Source: Rhyacichthys aspro (Eukaryota; Chordata; Actinopteri; Gobiiformes; Rhyacichthyidae). From it: DNA of 64,000 bases. The DNA lies in the NCBI GenBank assembly GCA_036850595.1, contig CM072152.1, positions 17,745,207 through 17,809,206 of the forward strand. The letters run 5' to 3'. Of this stretch, positions 54,201-63,843 are shown in pieces. The notes below the pieces were generated by a model. The model did no database searches. It saw nothing but the letters and a program-made list of their open reading frames with translations, and was not told where the DNA came from. Both the position numbers and the translations under genes were made by a program. The first letter of the stretch is position 1, and each line of letters opens with the position of its first letter.

Positions 54201-55697
54201 AATAGAGGGATGGGCCTCTAACTACAAAATAATAAGCAAATTACTTGTAACACTGGTTACTAATGTGTATAAAGTGTAGTTGCTGCTTACCTGGCTAGTT
54301 CTTCGATTAGGTTAGCAATTCTACGCTTATCTTCAGGACACAGGTCTTTTAAACAGATCTGGCTCTTATCTTTGCTGTAAACCTACAGAGAGAAAATTAC
54401 ATTACATATGTATTAACAGGGTCTAATATGACAATACTAAAGGAACTTTCAGAAAACACTCATCTCTGATCTATAATCTTATCCAATTACAATACAATCA
54501 ATAAGTACAACAGAAAAATCCATATACCTGTGACACTGGAGGAACAGCACTAAAGCCTGGAGATGGAGTGTGCTCTTCAGCTATAGCCGCACTGGAAGAG
54601 ACGCCTTTCTCTCTGACATAAGCCCCAGAGCAATCACTTTGTAAGGCACTGTGTTTCTTGCAACCTTTCTTTAGTGCAGCCTCTTTTTTACAGTCAGAGT
54701 TACGCTTGACTTGCACCTTGGTGCCTTTTTTATTTGTGCTGCTGCGGGGTCCAAAACTGAAAGGAGCCCTGAATTTAACCTCTCTGTCCAAACCTTATGG
54801 AAAACATAAAAGAAAACATGGCATATTGAATGTAGATGGTTCTATAGATATCAATATTATTGTGCTATAGTGTAAAGTATCAATTATTGTAATTCTCTCT
54901 AACTCTATGGATGATACCCTTAATTGAGGGTGACCATTAATTCAAATAAATAATGTGCACATTTATTTATGCACACCTACTTACAGTGCTTAAGCAGATG
55001 AATAATTATGGCTCCCAAAACCAATAAAAAGTTTGTGAACAATGAAACGCCCAAAAACAACAGTAAACATCAATCACATAACATTGCACACATTACTCAT
55101 GAGCTCCAGAAAGTCTTAACTTTTATTTAAACATATAAATGCACATAAGTGTTGAGTAAAATATGTACAAACTCTAGAGACTAAGTTCGTTTGAGTTTGA
55201 AAGTATATTTGTTTTTTTGTTGTTTTTTTTACGCTACTTCATCTCTGGTCATCATGGTCACTCTGCATGGTTAACTAACCTAACATGTCAAATTACACCG
55301 TTAACCTACCCGGAACAAAGGCCAGAGGTTGTTCTTCATCGGACACTGAATATGAAAAAGGAAATAGACAGATTCTTGAACAAAACAATTCAAGTCAGTA
55401 ACTAGCCCTGTCATACACAGAGGAAACTCACTCCTTGAGGTTAAAGCTAGCTAGCGTTAACTACATGAAACCAAGCATCTTTGATTTAACATTCATATTC
55501 GTATTTTGGCTAACAACTTTTGAAACAACTCAATATAGGGTGAAATAACTTTAAAACGCTATTTGACGCGCTATTTTTACTAGAGCTAATTAGACGTACG
55601 TGCAGAATAATAAAAGAAAATGTTTAATAAAATGTACTGTACCGTCATTCATCCAAAAAATCCCAGGGTGGTCACTGTTTGTTGCTGCTGCCGCCAT
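42294..55697 (-). CDS. kiaa1328: Hinderin (KIAA1328 homologue), complete coding sequence in twelve exons
   Basis: Exons in transcript order: 55643-55697, 55310-55345, 54528-54793, 54291-54382, 54018-54133, 49470-49594, 47826-48184, 47527-47745, 47301-47387, 47074-47153, 46821-46920, 42294-42519. Phases agree at every junction and sum to 586 residues plus TGA; human hinderin is about 577. The protein starts MAAAATNSDHPGIFW. Coiled-coil-like Glu/Gln/Lys-rich segments lie at about residues 150-230 (KIQQLEEQNLI, LLGLYQQYLSQQQ) and 365-420 (KMQLEMEREKLQARL). Between them is a Cys/His-containing stretch (CESCHCSG) and a GSYLGLA motif that I also recall from the human protein. The C-terminus contains MDLSLAELLEIFSP. 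Hinderin was reported as a partner of the cohesin subunit SMC3, but its role is poorly defined. Synteny with CELF4 and TPGS2 supports the call. Introns 5 and 11 exceed 4 kb. The gene shares a bidirectional promoter with tpgs2. Confidence 0.9.
42520..46820 (-). other. kiaa1328: kiaa1328 intron 11
   Basis: Long intron of 4.3 kb. It contains a (TTTA)n microsatellite (45372-45400) and a candidate 19-nt microexon (43765-43783). At 46391-46480 an imperfect duplication shares GCTAG and CATTTAGCTTCT blocks. No other gene was recognised. Confidence 0.6.
45372..45400 (+). repeat. (TTTA)n microsatellite
   Basis: Seven TTTA units, followed by TTTATATT repeats to about 45428. Confidence 0.9.
48185..49469 (-). 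other. kiaa1328: kiaa1328 intron 6
   Basis: About 1.3 kb between exons 6 and 7, with no recognised feature. ORFs here are short and unrelated to known proteins. Confidence 0.6.
49595..54017 (-). other. kiaa1328: kiaa1328 intron 5 with possible conserved elements
   Basis: Intron of 4.4 kb without coding exons. Information-rich, repeat-free stretches at about 51340-51600 and 52780-53060 stand out; T-rich runs lie at 53647-53704. Confidence 0.6.
52780..53060. promoter_or_regulatory. Candidate conserved non-coding element in kiaa1328 intron 5
   Basis: Repeat-free block with CTTTAATTGAGTTGTGC, CCAATTGTGCAATTTACC and GGGTCAATTACTC. Homeodomain-type sites and unique composition suggest an enhancer, perhaps acting on celf4. 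Inferred from appearance only. Confidence 0.35.
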
Positions 55698-55945
55698 GTT
55701 GAATCAACCGCCACCACCCAGAGAGCCAAGCGTTGCTAAGTTCCCATAGTCCCGCCCCTTATAGCAAACTTACTAAGCCATTGGCTGATCTGCGGCAACA
55801 AAGGATTTTAATTGGTTGAAATTTGTTGAGTGCAACTTGTGCTGTGTAACTTCCGGTGTATTTGTGCCGTTGCTTGTCAGCTGCAGTAGGTGGACGAGGA
55901 TGCTACTGTGATGTTGTAATATCTAACAAACTTGAATTTATCAAA
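55698..55945. promoter_or_regulatory. Bidirectional promoter between kiaa1328 (-) and tpgs2 (+)
   Basis: Only 248 bp separate the two start codons. The interval holds a GC-box-like CCCGCCCC (55751-55758), two inverted CCAAT boxes (ATTGG at 55780-55784 and 55811-55815) and an ETS-type ACTTCCGGT (55849-55857). The hinderin start lies inside AACATGGCGGC on the minus strand, a match to the YY1 site often found at start codons of housekeeping genes. No TATA box was seen. I infer coordinate, broadly active transcription of both genes. Confidence 0.75.
55900..55919 (+). promoter_or_regulatory. Two minimal upstream ORFs in the likely tpgs2 leader
   Basis: ATG CTA CTG TGA (55900-55911) is followed by ATG TTG TAA (55911-55919), the stop of the first overlapping the start of the second as TGATG. 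Both end 26 nt or more before the tpgs2 ATG at 55946. They matter only if transcription starts upstream of 55900, which the ETS site position suggests. Confidence 0.4.
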
Positions 55946-57510
55946 ATGGATGAGACAAAAGAGAATTTATCATTCAAAGGTGTTGCTGAAAGACTGACTC
56001 TTGGCATTATCCGAATCCTTGGTATGTATTGTGTTTCCTCTGAAATTGACATGTTTATGGGTTCTGGTTAGCAACGTAGCGCCTGTTTGTCAAAAAAAGA
56101 TAATTATGGTTGTTGTTCTGCCAGAAAACATGCCTGGTGTAGCTGATGTGCGTTTTGCAGAGAGGGAGCCTGCAGAAAAGAGAAGCCTACTGTCCTGGGA
56201 ACAGGTGATTAACGAGTGTTATCAATATTTACAGATATTTGCTATTTGCAGTGGTAGGTCCCTTTACTAAACAAGGTGCAATTCTTTCCCCAGAAAAACA
56301 CTTGTATTTTGCCCGAGGACCTGCGGGATTTTTATCTCACTACCGATGGATTTACACTAAACTGGAGTGTTAAATTAGACAGTATGTAACCTCAATTAGA
56401 TCAGTATTTATTTTATTATTAGTCTGTTATTATCACAAAGTTTAAAGTCATAGATGTAGTCACAAAAAGGGTTTTACTTTCTGTGCTATTCCTGTCTTTC
56501 AGATGAATGTGTTCCCTTAGGATGCATGACAATAAACAGTGTGGCTCGGCTGTGTCCTCTGATTCAGCCAGTATCGTTATTCTCACTTCCAAATGCTCCC
56601 TCACTGGCTGACCTGGACTGGGAGGAGAATAGCACAGAATCTGGTAATGTGTCCAATCATTGTGTAGGCCTTACTTAAATGCTGTATTTTGCATGATGCT
56701 TGTTTCTAGTTTGGCTGATCCACATAATTTGTCTATTGGATAATGAACTTTATTATCTACTGCCAGGGTCAGTGCTGTTGCCAGCTCCACCTCATTTTGA
56801 TTACCGCAGCCGCATTTTTGAGCTGGACTCTTGCGGTGGAAATGGCAAAGTGTGTCTAGTCTACAAAAACTGCACTCCAGGTATTGTGCATATGTATCCT
56901 TGGCTTTTAAACATTTAATTGTAAATAAACCAGTTAAATGGCATTACCAAGTTTGTTGTTTGGTTTACAGGTGTGGTCGCCCAGAACAGTGAGATATGGT
57001 TTCTCGACCGCTCGTTGTGTTGGCATTTTCTTACAGCAACCTTCACTTCCTACTACAGACTAATGATCACCTATCTGGGTCTGCCTGAGTGGCAATATGC
57101 TTTTACTCCATATGGCCCCAGTCCCCAAGCCAAGGTAAAAAAGGAGGGCTGTTTTTAATGTACCCAGCCTGCATTGTTACAAAATACATTTAATTATGTA
57201 AAAATTACATCACCAAAAAATTACTAAGTTGAAACAGGATTTTTACATAGTACATTGCAAAAAAATATCTGTGTTATGACCTCCACAGCAGTGGGCATCT
57301 CTGTACCAACCGCTAATATTCAGCAGTGAACTGAGCCCAGCTGACCCTGCTGGAGATGCCTATCACAACAAACTGGATCCTACCAAGGCCTTTAAAGGAA
57401 AAGCTAAGACACCTGCTCCTAAGAAGAAGCCATCAGCACAGAACAGTGTAAGCAGTGCCACTAAAGGCCAAGGCAGCACAGGCAGACACAGTGCAGTTTC
57501 AAAGCGATGA
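55946..57510 (+). CDS. tpgs2: Tubulin polyglutamylase complex subunit 2 (TPGS2), complete coding sequence in seven exons
   Basis: TPGS2 is a non-catalytic subunit of the complex that adds glutamate side chains to tubulin on axonemes, centrioles and neuronal microtubules. Exons: 55946-56021, 56125-56204, 56294-56381, 56503-56643, 56767-56880, 56971-57134, 57289-57510. All junctions are GT-AG, phases agree, and the product is 294 residues (human about 300). Recognisable blocks include LTLGIIRILENMPGV, SWEQKN, DFYLTTDGF, LPNAPSLADL, FELDSCGGNGKVCLVYK, EIWFLDRSLCWHFLTATF and YGPSPQAKQW. The body matches the Smi1/Knr4-like (SUKH) fold assigned to this family. The tail is Lys/Ser/Gly-rich and disordered. 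The start has a strong context (A at -3, G at +4). AATAAA signals lie at 57582-57587 and 57609-57614. Confidence 0.95.
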
Positions 57511-57581
57511 CAAGATTAATATACAATGTAGAGGTTTCAATACTCTGTTTAAAGTCTCCGAACAAACTTGCATGGTAATAC

Positions 57582-57614
57582 AATAAATTTATGAATGTTT
57601 CATGACAAAATAAA
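57582..57614 (+). terminator. tpgs2 polyadenylation signals
   Basis: Two AATAAA hexamers occur 72 and 99 nt after the tpgs2 stop (57582-57587 and 57609-57614), giving a very short 3' UTR. Confidence 0.65.
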
Positions 57615-58284
57615 TGCACCTGCAACCTGGGGTGAGACCTAGCTAGTCGATGTTACAGTACATGATGATGAGTTACAAAGCCAAATTTAAGAGAATGTGA
57701 AGAGTAAATTTTACTATGTCAATGTCTGTTGGGAAGATGGTAAGCAGTCTACTACTTTGATGTGTTTTATTACACCTAACATGATGTTTCACTGTCCTGT
57801 TGACAAAAACAGCTCTAATGCCATACTATGATGATCCTCAACACAGGCTGTACTGCATTAGCTTGTATCATTCATTGGCTTGACTGGCTACTAGTAATGC
57901 ATTAATGAATTAAATTAACCAGGACAACATAAAGTAAATACCCGCTGTAGATACATGGAATAGTTTCTTTTCTGTTGAAAAGCTGGTTTATCTCAAACAT
58001 TGACACACTGATATCACAATGCTAAACCAAAAACAATGTATTTTAAAGGAGCTGCTTTCTAAATATCTGTATTGTGTAGGCAGAGTGTGCATTTACCCTA
58101 AATGTATGTAAATTTGTGTGGGTGTGTGTGCTTTAATAAGTCACTAATTGTGATTAGTAATGCAATGTAAAAATGTAGTCAAATTATAGATTTTATCATC
58201 ATTGAAACCATTCTTTGTCTAACATGTTTTCAGTAACACATAAATTTCAATAGAAATGCACTCAACAACTGTTCATTTTCACAG
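57615..58284. other. Intergenic/3' UTR space between convergent tpgs2 and aqp7
   Basis: No gene is visible. A short GT run lies at 58117-58130. ATTAAA on the minus strand (58132-58137), about 150 nt past the aqp7 stop, is a weak polyA candidate. Confidence 0.5.
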
Positions 58285-60310
58285 TCATACATTAGCACAG
58301 AGGTTGTCCTGTTTTTCCAGTGGAGTAGTCTCCTCTTCCAGTTTTGCAGGCGGCCTGTCCCGATCACAAAGTACAGGGTGGTGGAGTTCAATCAAGGCCT
58401 TGTAAAGCCCTGCACCTATTACACTTCCCAAGGTGGGAGCAACTAGAGGCACCCACCACCACCCATTTCCCGATCTGCACACAGAAAGGTAACAGATTCA
58501 GAGGCATTTTGCAAGCATTTCAGCATGTCACTGTAAAATGCACAAAATGATTAATAATTTACAGATGTTGCCATTGTGAGTGACCCAGAGTTAACAGACA
58601 GATAGTGTCAAGCTCAAGTGAGGTCTTGTCTGAGAGTAAATAAGTTTGTGTACCTGAACACATCTGCTCCCCATCCTGCAATGGCAGTAAACACTCTGGG
58701 TCCAATGTCTCTCGTAGGATTGATAGCATAGCCACTGTTGCTGCCCAAAGAGATGCCAATAAGTAACACTAGGAGACCCACTGCTATTGGCTCTGTCCCA
58801 GGTGCTGCCGGTTTGTTTTTTTGGTCAGACAGAGCCATAAGGCCCAGCAGCAGCATAGCTGTGCCAAATACCTTTCAGGAAACACATGTCAAGGGATTTG
58901 AAAAAATACCAAAACACTCATGTCAACTAATAATGACAACCTGGTCAATAAATCCACCCATTAAGGAGAGGTACGGTGCAGGATAGGTCGCAAAGATACC
59001 CGCTGTGGCCTTTACCCCAGTCACAGTCAGATTTCCTCCACAGTAGTTAAAAATGGCCTCTGTGAATAAGAATATCAATATTAGGACATGTACTCATATA
59101 GCATTCATCAAATGTGCTTTTACTTTGCTGTGCTTTGACCAATTGAATTATTATGTTTATTTGATAGGTTACATGTATGTTCTGTTGTTTAAAATATTTA
59201 AGTCAAAATGTGCCCTTACCATAATAAACAGCATAAACTGTCCCTGCTGCCAAAAATGAGCCAAAGAACTGTGCAAAAATATATAAAGGTAACATCCTCC
59301 ATGTGAGGCGGCCAAATACGCACATGGCAAAAGAAACTGCAGCATTCATGTGAGCCCCTATAGGATACAAAAAACCCCACAATAAATATAAGATGAACAA
59401 TTATTTATTGACCTTTGAGTTTGCTATTTGAAGTTTTTGTAAGTACCTGACACATTCCCTCCAACATGTACCCCCATAGCCACAGCCAACCCGAAGGCCA
59501 GGTTAATACTGACATAGTGTCCAAATTCTCCTTGTCCGGTCACTACCTGCGCCACAGAGCCTAAGCCAAATGCCTGGACAAAATAAACATCAAAACATAC
59601 AAATTACAGTTCAGGTATGTCTTTCAGTGGATTTGTGAAATAACACTGAAAAACAATTAGCTTAGGTGCAACAAGTTCACTATTGCTCAAGTCTAGTGGA
59701 AAATGCTGACCTAAACCAGAGCCATAAGGAAGGATGTTTTTGTTCTCATTTTCTGTCTGTGATCTGTATGTGTTCACTGGACACATACATATGTGTTGTT
59801 GCTTTGAAACTATAGGGTTTCTTTTTACAGCTGATGCAACTTTTGTTAACCCTTCCCTGTGGCTCACAGCCAGACCCTTACTCCAGTCTAGTAACTGGAG
59901 ATTTCCTGTCTCTCCCACCCACAACCACCAATTGCTTTCCATGACCCCTGCCATGTGACTGCAAAACACTTAGTCACATGGCACATGTTTTCAATCACAT
60001 GTTTGAAAGCGGCAGCATGTTATCAGGGTCAGTAGTAGATTAACCATTAATAATATGGCATTTTAACAACCAAATGTTAAAATGTATCTAAATGTGGTAC
60101 AGAAGAGCAGAAATTATACAAATGGTAAATGACAAACCATTAATGCCTTAATTAATTCCTTTGTCTTACCATCATAACGTAAGTACAAAGGGTCTCAGCC
60201 AGTCCCACACGAACAACTTCATTCTTTATCCAGACTCTTGGTCGGGTAACAGTGCTGATGCCTTTACTGTGAGAAGCTCCTAGATCTATTGACTGCACCA
60301 AGTCCTTCAT
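58285..60310 (-). CDS. aqp7: Aquaglyceroporin, AQP7-like, complete coding sequence in six exons
   Basis: This is a membrane channel for water and glycerol. Exons in transcript order: 60170-60310, 59447-59573, 59220-59357, 58941-59059, 58654-58871, 58285-58474. All are GT-AG with consistent phase, giving 310 residues. Six hydrophobic helices and two pore half-helices are visible. The first NPA box is NAA (residues 94-96, in GAHMNAAVSF) and the second is NPT (226-228, in YAINPTRD). Asp at 230, after the arginine, is the aquaglyceroporin signature. AQP7 has NAA and NPS as I recall it, and TYVMMAFGLGSVAQ and SLGSNSGYAIN also resemble AQP7. TATYPAPYLSL-like and GNGWWWVP segments are also close to AQP10 and AQP9, so a neighbouring aquaglyceroporin class cannot be fully excluded. 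An in-frame TAA lies 36 nt upstream of the chosen ATG, which supports that start. The gene is convergent with tpgs2. Confidence 0.88.
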
Positions 60311-61130
60311 TTCTTTTTCTCTTCTTTCTTCAGTCTGCTGGAGTTATATTTGTTTGGGTTCTTTAGTCTAAATTTAACAGAAGGTAGCCTGGATACTATG
60401 AGTTTATGAGTTGTCTCCCAGAGCCATCTGCAGTAGCACTAGCTCCTGTAAATGTCATTGTGTTTGGACCTCAGAGTGAGCAGCTTTTGTGTCTCTCCCT
60501 CTCACTTTCTCTCTCTTTATGCCCTCCCTCCACCTCCCAAAATATATCACTAGGATTTCCTGACCAGATTGTATGGACTTAGCCCAACCTTCTGCCATTC
60601 ATTCATTCTATATTCAGTACCAACAAAGCATTGTTTACTTGACGATTTATGAAACTTTTCTGAAACTGAAAACATATTCTGGCTATTGCTGTCTTGCTAT
60701 CTAAGTAAAAATCTGTCTAAATATGTTACTGTTACACAAAATGTACCTTCAGTCGAATTGTTTTGACTATTTAGAACTGTGTGGACTCTTTTTAGCACAA
60801 TCAAGAAAGAAGTCTGTGACTATGGTTAAACATTATCTGGGAATCAATATGTTTGTTCATTTCAGACCATCTACACAAATATATAACAGAGCACCATTTA
60901 GTGGGTCCTGAAAGACATTTTCATCTTACCCTCCCTTTGAACGACAGAGATAAAACTTGATGCAGTTTAGACAACCTTAAGATAACCTTTCACTTGTAAG
61001 AAAATATAAATACTTAGGTTTAAATTAAAAGATGTCCAGCAGGTTGAACCCAGAGTGTGCATTTTCTGAGATTACTATACTTGCCATTATGAAACTAACA
61101 GTACCCTGGTACCCAGCAGCGTATGAAAGA
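60311..61130. other. aqp7 upstream region
   Basis: This is the 5' flank of aqp7 on the minus strand. A pyrimidine-rich run (60481-60540, purine-rich on the gene strand) contains a weak TATA-like CATAAAGAG read on the minus strand near 60513-60521, about 205 bp before the ATG. No gene was recognised on either strand. Confidence 0.4.
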
Positions 61131-61500
61131 AAAAAAGGAAGAAGTACAGCAGTCTGGTGGCTGCCTGTGCTGAGGTTGGATGGAAAACCTGTATCTACCT
61201 TGCTGAGGCTGGTCACAGGGGTTTTGTTGGAAAATCCACCCAGCACCTATTGGAAACCTTTGGAGTGACAGGGCATAGACAAAGGAAGGGACTCAGGAAG
61301 CTAGCCAAGGAGGCTGAAATGCTAAGAGGTGGAGGAATCATGGATCTTGAGGCCAGCCTCGGGGAGCAGAGAGAGGCGTCCCTATACCACAGCCCCACCA
61401 CCCAGACATGTTCTGGGCTTAATGGGCAAAACATCTGTGAAGGGTGGCTCGCAGCTGATGATCCTGCGGCTAACCCCTTCATTCCTTCCTTATCTTAAAT
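61130..61500 (+). pseudogene. Decayed fragment of a fish retrotransposon ORF
   Basis: The frame from about 61142 to 61498 reads ...SSLVAACAEVGWKTCIY..., ...HRGFVGKSTQHLLETFGVTG... and KLAKEAE. I recognise this arrangement (GWK, EVG-type RGFVG, S-LL, GVTG, LA-EAE) from the C-terminal part of abundant fish retrotransposon polyproteins, probably non-LTR. The family cannot be named with confidence. The rest of the element, including reverse transcriptase motifs, is absent, and the frame degenerates after about 61320 into low-information sequence ending near 61498. It has no start codon of its own, so it is a dead fragment. Confidence 0.6.
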
Positions 61501-62439
61501 GACTAATACATTATGGGTTAGTTAGACATGAAGTAGTAAGTATAATATTCATGTAACAAGAAAATGGTTTAGTATAAACAAGCTGAATATAATTTTAAGA
61601 TAGAAACTTGCTCAGCCTTTGTAGATAGCAATAATAATAATAATTCAAAAGGGTTTCAAGCCATTTATACAAGTCAACAATTTCAACAAAGTATAAAACA
61701 TCTACACTTATATAAAGTTCATCCTTCAAATATCACCATTTGTTGCCCCCAAGTGGCCAAAGTGGTATGTTACACGTAGACCTTTCACAGATCATGCAAT
61801 TTACTTTAAAGATAGTTTTGTCTATATAATACCTTGTACAGAGTAATGGCAAAAAAACGCGTTTGGTTATTCATGCTTTCAATTCTGAAGGTAACTATAA
61901 TTCTCTGAACACTCTGAAGAGTCAATTCATGTAGGAAAACTAATGAAAAATAATAACATTGGACCCTTTATGATGGATAAAAGTTTGGAGAGATCTTTCT
62001 ATTATAAGCTGAAAAAAAGGGAATAACTAAACCTTAGTGAACCCAAAGCAAAACAGAAGGATGAATTGTGCAACTAATATGTGAGACCACAGCTGTTACA
62101 CATTTTCATGAGGCATGTGGGAAGGATCAGATAACAGACTTATTAACAAACCTATCCTGAATCATCACTGTTTCCATATTTCCAACTAAAATAAACCAGA
62201 AAACCAACAAAGCTTATGTTAAGTGCATTGTGTCTCACTTAATGGAGATCACTTATTCCTCTGTGGCCAGTAGAACAATGTGGAGGGGAGACCAACTTCC
62301 TGCTGACCCTATTTGACCTTTTCCTTGTATTTCCTGGACTTTTTTTGAGTGTGTAGCCCTCAATGACATCCAGAGAAGAGTAAAATACAGCAAATCTGCC
62401 ATGAAGGTCTCTTAAAACTCCAGCAGTGCCCTCTCGCCA

Positions 62440-62640
62440 CATTCACTCCAGTTTTCCAACAAATCAGACACACCTGTTTCAGATCCAGTTAGCCCAGTAT
62501 ATAAGGTCTCACACAAAGTCTTGCTCTGCCTGATGGTCTTTGTGCTTCCAGCCCGTTTGGACGTTGTTTTGCCTGTTGCTGGACTTTCAACCCATCCCCT
62601 GTTTTGGACATCCTGCTAACTGTGCACAACAATATGCAGG
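62440..62640 (+). repeat. Possible LTR-like or promoter-bearing repeat relic
   Basis: A TATA-like TATATAAGG lies near 62499 and is followed by C/T-rich sequence with CCCGTTTGGACG, TTTTGCCTG and CCTGTTTTGGAC. This layout resembles the U3/R part of fish LTR elements. No paired LTR or TG...CA ends with target duplication were seen. Confidence 0.3.
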
Positions 62641-62924
62641 ATGTTTTTGAACTTGAACTTAACTTCATGGCTGTTTAAGTAACACTGAGTAACCTCTGAA
62701 CAGAAAATGTTTAAAATAATCCTTGAAATATGTTGCCTGAAAAATAAATCCAGTGTGCCCAGTTACCTCCACATTAACTCTCAGTTATGGGCCATACCAT
62801 CTCATGTGAGTAAGCTACATTTCCCACCAGATCATCTGTTAAAACATTTCATAAAGCCTCTGGTGATATTGAAACTTAACTGTCCCATGTGAAATTTCAG
62901 TAATGCATTTGCAGACAAAGTCAT

Positions 62925-62964
62925 TTAACCCTTTGATGCATAACATGGGTCAAAAAAGACCCAT
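62925..62964. mobile_element. piggyBac-like terminal motif (TTAA followed by CCCTTT)
   Basis: TTAA at 62925-62928 is followed directly by CCCTTTGATGCATAACATG, then a 7-bp stem (ATGGGTC, six A, GACCCAT; 62945-62964). TTAA targets and CCCTTT ends are typical of piggyBac-type transposons. The opposite end is not clear; the hairpin at 63466-63526 contains a related ATGCACAACAT core. Confidence 0.4.
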
Positions 62965-63465
62965 AGAGGTTTTCTTTTGCAATATCTTTGATTGTAATTT
63001 GTCATTTTATATTCTAGGAATTCCTCAGTGGGCACATCAGTGTATACAACTGTTTTTGTATCTCTATATGCAGAATTTGGGCTGATTAAAAAAGCACTGT
63101 GGATAAATGGTTGCGTCTGTGGAAACGTGTCGATTTGATCTCTTTAGGACTATGTTTTCTGTAGGTGTTTTTGTGCTGCTGGAGTCTCTCCAGGTTCAGC
63201 AGCTCTCTCACAGATCGAGCTAATGATAAATTCGGCGCAGGAGTGACTTTACGAGTGAACTAAGACACAGTTTTGCGATTAACTGTAGGTTCTGTGCGTT
63301 GTTCTGTTTTAGACATTTTACATGTAAATAGTGAAGAATAATGAGTTCTGGTATTGTAATTGTAGGTTCAAATCATCTGAGGTGGACCAAAATAAAATAC
63401 CAAATAGAATTATGGCAACATTTTTAGCCAATTACATATAAATGCACTTATTCTAATGCGGGTCA

Positions 63466-63526
63466 TGGTTCCTACACTAATGCACAACATCGGACAAAAC
63501 CATGTTGTGCATTAGTGTAGGAACCA
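63466..63526. repeat. Perfect 25-bp inverted repeat with 11-nt loop
   Basis: The left arm 63466-63490 and right arm 63502-63526 are exact reverse complements around an 11-nt loop. The arms end in ...ATGCACAACAT and ATGTTGTGCAT.... It lies about 158 bp upstream of the start codon of the dehydrogenase gene and about 90 bp before its TATA box. Confidence 0.95.
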
Positions 63527-63617
63527 GGCTGGGTGGGTGGGTTTAACAGTTTCATAATGAAACTGCTGGGTTTGTCGGGAGTCAGGCGTTCAGGGCACAC
63601 CTACCGCTGCAGTGGAC

Positions 63618-63625
63618 TATAAAAG
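63618..63625 (+). promoter_or_regulatory. TATA box of the downstream dehydrogenase gene
   Basis: TATAAAAG is located 59 bp before the start codon at 63684, which would place transcription start near 63648 and give a leader of about 35 nt. Confidence 0.65.
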
Positions 63626-63683
63626 CTCAGCTCTTGCCTTTTGCCCTGCTCTGAGGCGAACGCTCTTCGTGGCATGAGGCGAC

Positions 63684-63843
63684 ATGAGCTGGTGGTGGGA
63701 TATACTCAGTCACCCTTTGTGGGCTTTTTCCACGGCGCTGCTGGCGTTTGTTGTGCGCGTGCAACGAAGGGGCCCCTGGGACCCCCGCTCCTGCCCCGTG
63801 AGGCTCAGTGGGAAGACCGCCATAGTGACCGGGGCCAACACAG
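63684..63843 (+). CDS. Short-chain dehydrogenase/reductase (retinol dehydrogenase/DHRS-like), first coding exon only
   Basis: The ATG at 63684 is the first in its frame, with a TGA only 9 nt upstream. It encodes MSWWWDILSHPLWAF, a hydrophobic N-terminal anchor (about residues 8-24), a basic/proline stretch, then LSGKTAIVTGANT. The last segment is the first beta strand and the start of the TGxxxGxG NAD(P)-binding motif of the classical SDR fold. The exon ends ACACAG|GTATAC in phase 1, so the next codon should complete the Gly of the motif. This layout matches membrane-bound retinol dehydrogenases (RDH11-14, DHRS13), which reduce or oxidise retinoids or lipids at the ER. The family member cannot be fixed from one exon. 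The remaining exons lie beyond 64000. Confidence 0.75.

Noticed and set aside
59604..59969. 121-codon minus-strand ORF inside the aqp7 gene
   Set aside because: It lies within aqp7 intron 1 and matches no aquaporin segment; the exon chain already gives a complete channel.
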